36,450 nucleotides of DNA. It comes from Chloracidobacterium sp. UBA6041 (GTDB lineage Bacteria; Acidobacteriota; Blastocatellia; Pyrinomonadales; Pyrinomonadaceae). Below the pieces are notes generated by a model that saw only the letters and a list, made by a program, of their open reading frames with translations, was not told the origin of the DNA and made no database searches. A program made the position numbers and the translations under genes. Shown here in pieces: positions 17,229-24,939 of the stretch (its first letter is position 1; every line of letters starts with the position of its first letter). The DNA lies in assembly GCA_002427845.1 (NCBI GenBank), contig DIYZ01000094.1, forward strand, positions 1 to 36,450, written 5' to 3'.

Positions 17229-18908
17229 ATGGCCCTGGACAATGCAATAGAACGAAGCTACACGTTTCGCCAAAGACTGTGGTGGCTAATTGTTGGACGT
17301 CTCGGCGCGGCGCTGTTCTTATTTTTCGCAGGATGGGTCTGGGCTCACGGCAGCACTCGGCGCGCTTGGGCGCAAACGCTGTTGCCGCTCCTCATCGTTT
17401 GCGGTCTGACGCTTCTCTACTGGCTCGCCCATCGCTTTTCCCGAACAATACTATTCCAGACGAGGGTTCAATTTGTAATTGATATAGTGCTTGTCACCTG
17501 GTTGGTCTGGTCCACTGATGTCATCCACTCACCATACATCGCGCTCTACATTGTCATAATCGCAGCTTCAAGTTTGTTTCTTGGCCCACGCGATGCCGTG
17601 ATCATCTCAGTAGCGTGCTCCGCTGCGTTTACAGCCAGCGCGCTCGCAGTCCTGACGGGATTCAGCCATCCCGCCACACCGGATCTGCTCGATATCGGGC
17701 ACGCGCAAACTGTCCAATCCATCGGCCTTTTCGACATTGCATTTCTGGTAGTAGGACTGCTTTCTGCCAGATTGGCAGAAAGGCAATCGCGTTCAGATGT
17801 ACGCTTGCGGGCGGCCACTCAGTCTCTCGCGAATTTGCGGGCATTGCATGAGCGAATTGTGGAGTCGATACGTTCAGGCGTCGTCACAACCGACTTACAC
17901 GGTCGCATTTACACTTTCAACGCTGCCGCCGAGGAAATTACCGGCTACAAGGAAGCGGACGTGCGCGGGCAGGATGCCTCGATCTTCTTTGGCGATATAA
18001 AGGAGATCGTCGCAGACTCAATAGAGAACACTCGGACCGGCAACGCCAGCCCCCGGTTTGAAGCTGACTGCCTCACAGCAGATGGTCTACGACTCCGCCT
18101 TGGTTTCAGCGTCTCTCCGCTTTTTTCCGAGACTGGAGACACCACCGGCACCGTCATTACGTTTCAGGATCTCACACACATTCGTGCTCTTGAAGAAACT
18201 TCCCGGCGCCAGGATCGGCTCGCCGCTATAGGTCGGATGGCCGCTTCAATCGCACACGAGATTCGCAATCCTTTGGCGGCGATGCGCGGTTCAATTCAAA
18301 TGCTGCGGGCAGACATGGAAGGTGAGTCTTCACAAACTGAGCTAATGGAGATCATTCTACGAGAATCGGATCGCTTGAACCGGATCATCAGCGATTTTCT
18401 GAGTTATGCCCGACCGCGTTCGATCATTCAGTCGCAGGTTAACGTCGGAAAATTACTAAATCAAACGTTTACTCTGCTGCGTAACAGCGCGGAAATAAAC
18501 GACAGCCACGTAATTAAGCACGAAGTCCCTGACCTTCCTCTGTTAGCTAATGCCGATTCGGAACAGCTGCAACAAGTCTTTTGGAATCTGGCGCGAAACG
18601 CGTTACAGGCCATGCCGTCAGGCGGAACGCTAAGGGCTCGACTGCAAACCAATACGAACAATCGGTTGCGAATTGCCTTTTCCGACACCGGTCGCGGGAT
18701 GTCAGCAGAACAGGTGGAACATTTGTTTGAGCCTTTTTCCTCGACGACTGGAGGAACGGGACTCGGACTTTCAATTGTTTATCAAATCATTCGCGATCAT
18801 GGTGGTACAATCAATGTTCGTAGCCGTGAGGGCGAAGGCACGACAATTACGATTGACCTGCCGCGCGACCGCGGAGCTCAGGAAAAGATGTCGGGAACGG
18901 AAATCTAA
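17229..18908 (+). CDS. pilS: Sensor histidine kinase PilS (NtrB-like)
   Basis: A 559-residue membrane sensor kinase, partner of the sigma-54 regulator that follows. About six hydrophobic segments lie in residues 15-185, as in PilS. A PAS domain spans about 205-320 (IVESIRSGVVTTDLHGRIYTF). The HisKA phospho-acceptor is H343 in SIAHEIRNPLAAMRG. The ATPase domain has an N-box (NLARNALQAM), a G1 DTGRGM, an F-box and a GGTGLGLSI G2 box. In Pseudomonas and Myxococcus, PilS senses pilin in the inner membrane and acts on PilR. The start at 17229 lacks a strong ribosome site. A perfect 10-bp inverted repeat lies inside the gene at 17760-17782. Confidence 0.93.
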   Translation: MALDNAIERSYTFRQRLWWLIVGRLGAALFLFFAGWVWAHGSTRRAWAQTLLPLLIVCGLTLLYWLAHRFSRTILFQTRVQFVIDIVLVTWLVWSTDVIHSPYIALYIVIIAASSLFLGPRDAVIISVACSAAFTASALAVLTGFSHPATPDLLDIGHAQTVQSIGLFDIAFLVVGLLSARLAERQSRSDVRLRAATQSLANLRALHERIVESIRSGVVTTDLHGRIYTFNAAAEEITGYKEADVRGQDASIFFGDIKEIVADSIENTRTGNASPRFEADCLTADGLRLRLGFSVSPLFSETGDTTGTVITFQDLTHIRALEETSRRQDRLAAIGRMAASIAHEIRNPLAAMRGSIQMLRADMEGESSQTELMEIILRESDRLNRIISDFLSYARPRSIIQSQVNVGKLLNQTFTLLRNSAEINDSHVIKHEVPDLPLLANADSEQLQQVFWNLARNALQAMPSGGTLRARLQTNTNNRLRIAFSDTGRGMSAEQVEHLFEPFSSTTGGTGLGLSIVYQIIRDHGGTINVRSREGEGTTITIDLPRDRGAQEKMSGTEI

Positions 18909-18919
18909 AGGTCATGGTG

Positions 18920-18937
18920 TAAGAACTTCAGTTCTTA
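18920..18937. promoter_or_regulatory. Palindrome between pilS and pilR
   Basis: TAAGAACT (18920-18927), TC, AGTTCTTA (18930-18937): a perfect 8-bp inverted repeat, followed by a related AGTTCTT direct copy at 18941. It lies in the 104-bp gap between pilS and pilR, which has no Shine-Dalgarno sequence near the pilR ATG. It could be an operator or an RNA hairpin adjusting pilR expression. The function is inferred. Confidence 0.5.
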
Positions 18938-19012
18938 GCGAGTTCTTGTTCTGGCTTACAGTTTCCTCAAACTTCGGAGCTTTGGAATTTATAGTTCTCT
19001 ATTCTTCTTGCA

Positions 19013-20527
19013 ATGGCCAATCTTCTAATTGTTGATGATGAGCTGGGAATGCGTCAGTTTTTGACGCATCTCTTTCAGCGCGACGGCCACAGTGTCCGCG
19101 CAGCTACAAATGGTCATGAGGCGATGGAGTTGTTGCGCGTCGCTCCTGCTGAACTGATTATTTCGGACGTGCGAATGCCAGATATGAATGGCATTGAGTT
19201 ACTGCGTGCCGCACGGGCGCTTCTACCCGACGTAGAAGTTGTGATGATGACGGCCTTTGCCAATGTCGATAGCGCACGTGAGGCTTTCCTGCTGGGCGCT
19301 TATGATTTCGTTCAGAAACCTTTCGATAACGACCTGCTGAAAGAAACTGTGGCGCGAGCCCTGGGAAAGATCTCCTTGATAAAAGAAAAGGAGGCTTTGC
19401 TTGAGGAAAACAAGGCATTAATCCAGGGCCAGCGCACTCGCGGAAAGCTCAACAACATCATCGGTAGATCTCCCAAGATGCAGGCGCTCTATCAGATGAT
19501 TGAGACGGTGGCTCAAGTGCAGTCAACCGTACTCGTTACGGGAGAATCGGGAACCGGGAAGGAATTGGTTGCGCGCGCCATACATGACCTCGGACCCAGA
19601 GCCGAAAAACCATTCGTCTCAATTAACTGTGGTGCCTTCACTGAGACACTACTCGAGTCGGAACTTTTTGGTTATGTAAAAGGCTCGTTTACTGGAGCCA
19701 ATACAAACCGCAAAGGCCTTTTCGAGGCCGCTAATACCGGCACCATTTTTCTGGACGAGATTGGCGAGATGTCGCCGGCCATGCAGGTGAAATTGCTACG
19801 CGTTTTACAAGAAAGAAAGTTGCGACCCGTGGGCGCGACAGAGGAAACGATGGTTGACACGCGTGTGATCGCGGCTACTAATCGTGATCTCAGCAGCATG
19901 GTAAAGGAAGGAACTTTCCGCGAGGACCTTTATTACCGCATCTCAGTCATTCCGATTGAGCTTCCTTCGCTGCGAGAAAGAACCGAGGACATTCCGGAGT
20001 TAGCAAAACACTTCGTTGAAAAATTTGCTGCTGGTGTAGGTCGAACTCTCACTATCAGTGAACCCGCAATGCGTTTACTGGAAAACTATGTCTGGCCAGG
20101 AAACGTGCGCGAGCTTGAACACGCTATCGAGCGCGCCATAGCGCTGGAGACAACCGACTCGATCCAGCCCGAACGTTTACCCGAAAAAATTACTAACTAC
20201 AATTCTCATCGCATCGCTGAAAGCTTCGAATTCCCGGAGGAAGGTCTGAATCTCACCGCTCACTTGGACCAACTAGAAAAGACGTACGTACTTGAAGCCC
20301 TACGCAGGACCGCTGGGAATCAGACAAATGCCGCGGAGCTTTTGGGGTTGTCAGTACGTTCGCTGCGACACCTATTAGACAAGCACGGGATTCGCAGTCT
20401 GACTGCCCAGATGCGCGATGAGCGTCGCACCTCTGAGTCAACCCCCCGTCGTCGCGCATCAGATCCGTCGCCTCGACGACGAGCAGACGATGAGTCAGAG
20501 TTCGCCGCGAGTGCCGGCGAGAGCTAA
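19013..20527 (+). CDS. pilR: Sigma-54-dependent response regulator PilR
   Basis: A 504-residue NtrC-family activator, expected to switch on the pilin genes when phosphorylated by PilS. The receiver domain carries phospho-acceptor D52 (SDVRMPDMNG). The AAA+ domain has Walker A GESGTGKE (177-184), the sigma-54 contact loop as GSFTGA (224-229; Ala to Ser variant of GAFTGA, also seen in PilR proteins) and Walker B TIFLDEIGEM. A Fis-type helix-turn-helix lies at about 425-470 (AGNQTNAAELLGLSVRSLRHLLDK). A charged, Arg-rich, low-complexity tail of about 35 residues follows. The next gene downstream has a clear -24/-12 promoter, matching its role. Confidence 0.95.
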   Translation: MANLLIVDDELGMRQFLTHLFQRDGHSVRAATNGHEAMELLRVAPAELIISDVRMPDMNGIELLRAARALLPDVEVVMMTAFANVDSAREAFLLGAYDFVQKPFDNDLLKETVARALGKISLIKEKEALLEENKALIQGQRTRGKLNNIIGRSPKMQALYQMIETVAQVQSTVLVTGESGTGKELVARAIHDLGPRAEKPFVSINCGAFTETLLESELFGYVKGSFTGANTNRKGLFEAANTGTIFLDEIGEMSPAMQVKLLRVLQERKLRPVGATEETMVDTRVIAATNRDLSSMVKEGTFREDLYYRISVIPIELPSLRERTEDIPELAKHFVEKFAAGVGRTLTISEPAMRLLENYVWPGNVRELEHAIERAIALETTDSIQPERLPEKITNYNSHRIAESFEFPEEGLNLTAHLDQLEKTYVLEALRRTAGNQTNAAELLGLSVRSLRHLLDKHGIRSLTAQMRDERRTSESTPRRRASDPSPRRRADDESEFAASAGES

Positions 20528-20560
20528 TCCTTGCCAGCAGCTTAAGTCGCGCCCCGCTTT

Positions 20561-20599
20561 TGACGGAAACCGTCATTCAATCCATGCCGTAATTTGTCA
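20561..20599 (+). promoter_or_regulatory. Paired dyads upstream of pilin 1 (candidate PilR enhancer)
   Basis: Two 15-bp dyads start 24 bp apart: TGACGGAAACCGTCA (20561-20575, perfect) and TGCCGTAATTTGTCA (20585-20599). Both fit TG(A/C)C-N7-G(T/G)CA. They lie about 100-120 bp upstream of the -24/-12 promoter, the usual enhancer distance for NtrC-family activators, and both are kept at the same spacing before pilin 2. The binding protein is inferred to be PilR. Confidence 0.6.
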
Positions 20600-20681
20600 C
20601 TAAATCGAGTTCGCTCCTACTTCAACCCCTTATGTCAATCGAAAAGCCAAGGCTTTCCTGATTCTCTTTAAAGTTTCAGAG

Positions 20682-20697
20682 TGGCACGGCCCTTGTA
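20682..20697 (+). promoter_or_regulatory. Sigma-54 (-24/-12) promoter of pilin 1
   Basis: TGGCACG at 20682-20688 and TTGTA at 20693-20697, with the GG and GT elements 12 bp apart, matching TGGCACG-N4-TTGCA except for one base. It starts a leader of roughly 90-100 nt before the pilin ATG. Confidence 0.88.
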
Positions 20698-20801
20698 ACT
20701 ACGGCCACGAGACATCGCGTTCCGCGCGGCACTACATCGCGAGAAGCCGTTGGCGCGACCACAGATTAACCCTACTTCTCTTAAGGAGCATGTATAAAGA
20801 A

Positions 20802-21272
20802 ATGAACACCAAACGCCAGCAAGGCTTCTCTCTAATCGAACTTCTTATCGTCGTGGCGATTATCGGCATCATCGCCGCCATCGCAATCCCCAACCTCCTC
20901 GCCTCCAAGCGTGCTGCGAATGAGGGCTCGGCCATCGCTTCTTTGCGCACCATCACAGGGGCCGAAGCCACTTACAGTGCCACGGCCGGAGCCGGCAACT
21001 ATGGCAACCTCGCAGCCATGAACGGCGCGGGTCTCGTAGACGCTGTTCTAATTAGCGCTACCGGCAAGAGCGGCTACCTATTCGTTTCCACCCCTACCGC
21101 AGGCGCAACCAACACAAACTACCTGGCGACCTCGTCACCGCTGGTAGCAACTGGCGTGACCGCAACCGGAACACGCAACTTCGCCACTGATGCCACTGGC
21201 GTCATTTACTTTGGTACACCGGCAAGTATTACCGCCATGACGGCCGCCACGGGCACCGCGATCGGCAACTAG
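20802..21272 (+). CDS. pilA: Type IV major-type pilin, copy 1
   Basis: A prepilin of 156 residues: a short basic leader ending in Gly (MNTKRQQG), then FSLIELLIVVAIIGIIAAIAIPNLL, the N-methylated helix with the conserved Glu at mature position 5. PilD, not encoded here, would cut after Gly and methylate Phe. The globular part has no cysteine, so there is no disulfide loop, and is rich in Ser, Thr, Ala and Gly. An in-frame ATG at 20790 gives a 12-residue leader; it lies only one base after AAGGAG, while 20802 lies 13 bases after, so neither spacing is ideal. I chose 20802 for its typical leader length. Confidence 0.94.
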   Translation: MNTKRQQGFSLIELLIVVAIIGIIAAIAIPNLLASKRAANEGSAIASLRTITGAEATYSATAGAGNYGNLAAMNGAGLVDAVLISATGKSGYLFVSTPTAGATNTNYLATSSPLVATGVTATGTRNFATDATGVIYFGTPASITAMTAATGTAIGN

Positions 21273-21303
21273 TTCTCGGTGAAAAGTTCTCTAACTCTCT
21301 CAC

Positions 21304-21340
21304 GGGGGGCGTCGAGCATTCGGCTCTCGCCTCCCTTTTT
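21304..21340 (+). terminator. Terminator after pilin 1
   Basis: GGGGGGCG (21304-21311) pairs with CGCCTCCC (21328-21335, one G-T pair), with an inner GAGC/GCTC stem, followed by five T. It is a duplicate of the terminator after pilin 2. Confidence 0.9.
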
Positions 21341-21416
21341 CTTATCCGGATCGACTTCCATGATGCGCTAAGCATTCACGCACGAAGTTCGCATCGCACC
21401 TTTTCCGCCGGTCTTT

Positions 21417-21455
21417 TGACGGAAACCGGCATTAGTTCGCTGCCACAATTTGTCA
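21417..21455 (+). promoter_or_regulatory. Paired dyads upstream of pilin 2 (candidate PilR enhancer)
   Basis: TGACGGAAACCGGCA (21417-21431) and TGCCACAATTTGTCA (21441-21455), again 24 bp apart. The outer TGMC and GKCA bases are kept relative to the copy 1 sites while surrounding bases differ. Confidence 0.55.
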
Positions 21456-21536
21456 TCGACGCGAAGTCACTGGGCGTCGTCTAACTTCCTTACTCGAAAA
21501 TCTCAGCAATTTTTAAGCTCCGCAGAAGAGTGATTG

Positions 21537-21552
21537 TGGCATACCCCTTGTA
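21537..21552 (+). promoter_or_regulatory. Sigma-54 (-24/-12) promoter of pilin 2
   Basis: TGGCATA at 21537-21543 and TTGTA at 21548-21552; GG and GT are 12 bp apart as in copy 1. The -24 element is two bases weaker than TGGCACG, so the two pilins may differ in strength. Confidence 0.8.
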
Positions 21553-21657
21553 ATTACCTGCTCGACACATCGCGTTTTGCTCGGCAGCCCCTTCTGACGG
21601 AAGCCGTTGGCGCGACCACAAATTAACCCTACTTCTCTAAGGAGCATGTATAAAGAA

Positions 21658-22128
21658 ATGAACACCAAACGCCAGCAAGGCTTCTCTCTAATCGAACTTC
21701 TTATCGTCGTGGCGATTATCGGCATCATCGCTGCCATCGCGATCCCCAACCTTCTCGCCTCCAAGCGTGCTGCAAATGAGGGCTCCGCCATCGCCTCTCT
21801 GCGCACCATCACAGGGGCCGAAGCTACTTACAGTTCCACGGCCGGAGCCGGCAACTATGGCGACCTCGCAGCCCTCAACAGCGCAGGTCTCGTCGATGCT
21901 GTTCTAATTAGCGCTACCGGCAAGAGCGGCTACCTATTCGTTTCCACCCCTACCGCAGGCTCAACCAACACAAACTACCTGGCGACATCGTCACCGCTGG
22001 TAGCAACTGGCGTGACCGCAACCGGAACACGCAACTTCGCCACTGATGCCACTGGCGTCATTTACTTTGGTACACCGGCAAGTATTACCGCCATGACGGC
22101 CGCCACGGGCACCGCGATCGGCAACTAG
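21658..22128 (+). CDS. pilA: Type IV major-type pilin, copy 2
   Basis: A near-identical second pilin of 156 residues, with the same leader, cleavage site (MNTKRQQG before FSLIE) and N-terminal helix as copy 1. I count five substitutions relative to copy 1, all in the middle of the globular region: Ala to Ser, Asn to Asp, Met to Leu, Gly to Ser and Ala to Ser; two add hydroxyl side chains at small residues and a third replaces Gly by Ser. It has no cysteine. It carries its own sigma-54 promoter and terminator, so it is an independent unit. The frame extends upstream to 21607 but the leader supports 21658 (or 21646). Confidence 0.94.
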   Translation: MNTKRQQGFSLIELLIVVAIIGIIAAIAIPNLLASKRAANEGSAIASLRTITGAEATYSSTAGAGNYGDLAALNSAGLVDAVLISATGKSGYLFVSTPTAGSTNTNYLATSSPLVATGVTATGTRNFATDATGVIYFGTPASITAMTAATGTAIGN

Positions 22129-22160
22129 TTCTCGGTGAAAAGTTCTCTAACTCTCTCACA

Positions 22161-22194
22161 GGGGGCGTCGAGCATTCGGCTCTCGCCCCCTTTT
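22161..22194 (+). terminator. Terminator after pilin 2
   Basis: GGGGGCG (22161-22167) pairs with CGCCCCC (22184-22190), with an inner GAGC/GCTC stem and four T. The next gene starts only 15 bp later, so readthrough must supply it unless it has its own promoter, which I do not see. Confidence 0.9.
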
Positions 22195-22209
22195 CCTTTA
22201 AAGGCGCAG

Positions 22210-24285
22210 ATGCTCAGCCACATCAAAAAAGCGATCAGCGAGCCGCTATGTATAGTTGGGATACTGTGGCCCATAGTACTCGTCGTCCCATATCTCCCCG
22301 GCCCACCGAGACCTTCGCTTGGGGGATTGTCTTGGAGGCAAGAGAGTGTGCTCGCGTTATTGCTCGGCATAACAACAGCACTTCTGCTCAAACGTTGGCG
22401 GACGGCCCGAGTTCCTATAGACATTTTCCTCGATTTGAACAGTACAGCCGTGCTCGCGACAGCTATTCTCTTCACTCTCTGGATTTTCACTTCCATTTTA
22501 TGGTCTGCAAACCCCTACTCGGCTGCTCATTTCGCCTTTCAATGGGGCGCTTATATTCTTTTTTTTATCCTTATACGAATGGTCGCCGCTCGTCCGAGAG
22601 TTTTGCGCGCCTCGATTTATTCGTTGGGATCTGTTGTGTGGCTGCTAGGCACTGCCTGTCTTCTAGAATCAGTCGGCGGCGGCGCCCTTACCGATCACGC
22701 CTTACGTCTAACTGCTAAACCACTAATGCGCGGGTTTAGCGGGTTCAGCGAGACGATGGCAATTGCCACTCCAATATTCATTGGCCTCGCACTTGAAATG
22801 AGAAAGGCACGCCGGGCGGCTCTCTGTGGAGCGACGGCCTTATTCGCCTGGGTAGCAACGCTTCAGGCGTTGGAACGCGCGCCGATTTTGGGGGCCGCGG
22901 GTGGAATTCTGCTCATAACCGCCGGGACTATTGCTATACGCAGCGCTCGTCCCCGCATGCTACATCGCGCAGGATTGCTCGCTTTTGCTTTCGTCCTGAT
23001 CACTGTCCTACTGGTGGCGCCATTTACTCTGAGGAATGCAGATTCGCAGGCGCACCCGAACGCTCTTCAGCGTTTCCAAACCACATCAGTTGCAGAGCCC
23101 GGCACAAGCGTCCGATTGTTGTTCTGGATGGCGGGGTGGGAAATGTTTCGCGCCCACCCGTTCCTTGGTGTCGGCGCAAATAATTACGAGGTTGCTTTTC
23201 CATGGGCACGGGCGCGCTTTGCGGAAGCGCATATGAACAGTTCGCTTGTGGAGATGAACGAAGACTTGCTGACTCAGTATGCCCATAATGAGTATGTGCA
23301 GATTCTGGCCGAACTCGGAGGCATCGGTGTGCTGCTGTTCTCTGGTTTTTGCTTCGCGCTTATCATGACCTTGTGGCGTGCTCTCTGCCGGGCGCGCCGT
23401 CCTCTTTTGGTACTCGGGTCGGGTGCAGGACTTTTCTCATTCGCCCTCAGCTCTGGAGCGAGTGCCTTCTCGTTTCGATGGGTGGGAAGTGGTTTGATGT
23501 TTTTCTTCGCTGCCGCCATCGTCTCTCAATTTGTATCAGCAGGCAAACAACGAGAGACAGAAGAACCTCTACCTAAGCGCGTGATAGATATGGCATTGAA
23601 ATCGCCTATTTTTGCCTTCAGTAGCGTTGCGTGCGCATTTGCGTTTGCTGTGTTAATGCTCCTTTGGGCTGGCGCACAAGGGACCAACAGTGTGATGCAT
23701 GCATTGGCACAAACCAATAACGGTTCCCCGGTGCGTGCCGAGAAACTCTATCGGAGTGCCCTTCTCGGCAATCCTTTCGACGCCGGAACCCACTATGATT
23801 TCGGTTCTTTACTTTATCAGCAGCACCGAGTTAAAGAGGCCATTCCGCATCTGCGTTACGCTGTCGAGCACGGGATCAATACGTCAACGAGCTTTGCCTC
23901 TCTCGCAGCAGCGGAAGAAGAGTCCGGTGACCTACCCGCCGCCGAGCAGACTCTCGCGTACGCGGTAACTGTTTACCCTCATTCCGTTTTCTTATTGGTG
24001 AAGCACGCTGCAAGTTTGTCGCGCTTGGGAAGAAGCAAGGAATCTGACGGCGAGTTTTCAGCAGCCCTCTTGTTGGACGCGCGCTCCGCCCGCGGATGGT
24101 ATCACTTGATCAACTTCGATATCGATGCCGCACTCGTAGCAGCCCAGCAAGACCATGCCATTGCAACACCCGGCGAACTTCTGCCCGAGAATGCTGTATA
24201 TGTGGTACTCAAAGAGAATGAAAGACGGCTGAACATAGCGCCGAACAGTGGTTGGCGTGGCCTGATGCATTCAGTCGACAACTAA
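22210..24285 (+). CDS. Wzy_C-type membrane protein with C-terminal TPRs (candidate pilin O-oligosaccharyltransferase)
   Basis: A 691-residue polytopic inner-membrane protein of the O-antigen ligase/polymerase superfamily. About a dozen hydrophobic segments precede residue 475. The Wzy_C region includes ERAPILGAAGGILL, GTSVRLLFWMAGWEMFRAHPFLGVGANNY and QYAHNEYVQILAELGGIGVLL, the characteristic large periplasmic loop with conserved Arg and His. TPR-like helices fill about 510-660 (AEKLYRSALLGNPFDAGTHYDFGSLLYQQ; SLAAAEEESGDLPAAEQTL). Members are WaaL ligases, Wzy polymerases or PglL/TfpO glycosyltransferases. Placement between pilin genes recalls tfpO next to pilA in Pseudomonas and favours pilin glycosylation, but this is inference. 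The start at 22210 lies just past the terminator; the frame runs up to 22135. Confidence 0.85.
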   Translation: MLSHIKKAISEPLCIVGILWPIVLVVPYLPGPPRPSLGGLSWRQESVLALLLGITTALLLKRWRTARVPIDIFLDLNSTAVLATAILFTLWIFTSILWSANPYSAAHFAFQWGAYILFFILIRMVAARPRVLRASIYSLGSVVWLLGTACLLESVGGGALTDHALRLTAKPLMRGFSGFSETMAIATPIFIGLALEMRKARRAALCGATALFAWVATLQALERAPILGAAGGILLITAGTIAIRSARPRMLHRAGLLAFAFVLITVLLVAPFTLRNADSQAHPNALQRFQTTSVAEPGTSVRLLFWMAGWEMFRAHPFLGVGANNYEVAFPWARARFAEAHMNSSLVEMNEDLLTQYAHNEYVQILAELGGIGVLLFSGFCFALIMTLWRALCRARRPLLVLGSGAGLFSFALSSGASAFSFRWVGSGLMFFFAAAIVSQFVSAGKQRETEEPLPKRVIDMALKSPIFAFSSVACAFAFAVLMLLWAGAQGTNSVMHALAQTNNGSPVRAEKLYRSALLGNPFDAGTHYDFGSLLYQQHRVKEAIPHLRYAVEHGINTSTSFASLAAAEEESGDLPAAEQTLAYAVTVYPHSVFLLVKHAASLSRLGRSKESDGEFSAALLLDARSARGWYHLINFDIDAALVAAQQDHAIATPGELLPENAVYVVLKENERRLNIAPNSGWRGLMHSVDN

Positions 24286-24346
24286 TGGATCATCTTCTTC
24301 CACGCGTGATTCAAGCATGCGATCCTTAAATACAGGAAAAAGACCA

Positions 24347-24829
24347 ATGAACACATCTAAGGGCCTGAAGGGGTTTTCTCTAATTGAACTCCTCATCGTA
24401 GTCACGATCATTGGCATTATTGCCGCCATTGCCATCCCCAATCTGCTCGCTGCGAGGCGAGCCGCTAATGAAGGATCGGCACAATCGTCTCTACGTACTA
24501 TCCACAGTTGTGAGCTTACTTACCAGGCGACCACAGGTCTGGGGGACTATGGAGACCTGGCAGCTCTCGACGTGGAGACATTGACCGATAATGTTCTTGG
24601 CTCCGGTACTAAGAGCGGTTATAGCTTTGAGGTTCACCCAAGCGCCACTGGCGTACGACCGGCCGTGTTTTATGCCACTGCCGTTCCCACCATTACAACT
24701 GGAGTAGGTAAGACTGGCACCCGGCGCTTTGGCATCACAGAAGATGGTGTGATACATGGTGACGCAACTGCTCTCACCGCCTACGCAGATGAAGTTGCGA
24801 TAAGAGCTGCCCCAGGTATAGGCAATTAA
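24347..24829 (+). CDS. Type IV pilin-like protein, copy 3 (divergent)
   Basis: A 160-residue prepilin with leader MNTSKGLKG, then FSLIELLIVVTIIGIIAAIAIPNLL, and the conserved Glu5. The first 60 residues resemble the tandem pilins (RRAANEGSAQSSLRTIHSCELTYQAT). The rest is clearly different, with more charge, a single cysteine and a C-terminus ending APGIGN. AGGA lies nine bases before the ATG at 24347; the frame is open to 24317. I see no -24/-12 promoter upstream, so it is probably not in the PilR regulon. It may be a minor pilin or an alternative major pilin. Confidence 0.92.
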   Translation: MNTSKGLKGFSLIELLIVVTIIGIIAAIAIPNLLAARRAANEGSAQSSLRTIHSCELTYQATTGLGDYGDLAALDVETLTDNVLGSGTKSGYSFEVHPSATGVRPAVFYATAVPTITTGVGKTGTRRFGITEDGVIHGDATALTAYADEVAIRAAPGIGN

Positions 24830-24852
24830 AACAACGACCAATAAATTTGCTT

Positions 24853-24888
24853 GCGGGGTCCCGGTGAGAAACTGGCCCCGCCATTTTT
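24853..24888 (+). terminator. Terminator after the third pilin
   Basis: GCGGGG (24853-24858) pairs with CCCCGC (24876-24881), and an inner CCGGT/ACTGG stem closes a GAGAA loop; five T follow after two bases. Confidence 0.88.
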
Positions 24889-24910
24889 CTGCGCATGGAT
24901 GCTGACACAA

Positions 24911-24930
24911 AATATATACGCGTGTATATT
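24911..24930. promoter_or_regulatory. Imperfect palindrome before the ABC permease gene
   Basis: AATATATACGCGTGTATATT (24911-24930) is a 20-bp dyad with a single mismatched symmetric pair (T-G). It lies between the terminator of the third pilin and the permease start at 24940, so it could be an operator. The 11-base part ACGCGTGTATA recurs at 29666-29676, before the second NtrC-type regulator. Confidence 0.4.
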
Positions 24931-24939
24931 CAAGCGAAT

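Larger units (their letters stand above)
20561..22196 (+). repeat. Tandem duplication of a pilin transcription unit (period 856 bp)
   Basis: Two direct copies, 20561-21340 and 21417-22196, each hold enhancer dyads, a sigma-54 promoter, a pilin gene and a terminator at an offset of 856 bp. The upstream parts have diverged considerably. By contrast 21132-21303 and 21988-22159 (172 bp, ending 31 bp past the stop) look identical by eye. The stretch between the units (21341-21416) is unique and holds no gene. Confidence 0.9.

Noticed and set aside
24286..24346. Sigma-54 promoter before the third pilin
   Set aside because: No GG-N10-GC element with TGGC context is present in the gap or just upstream.
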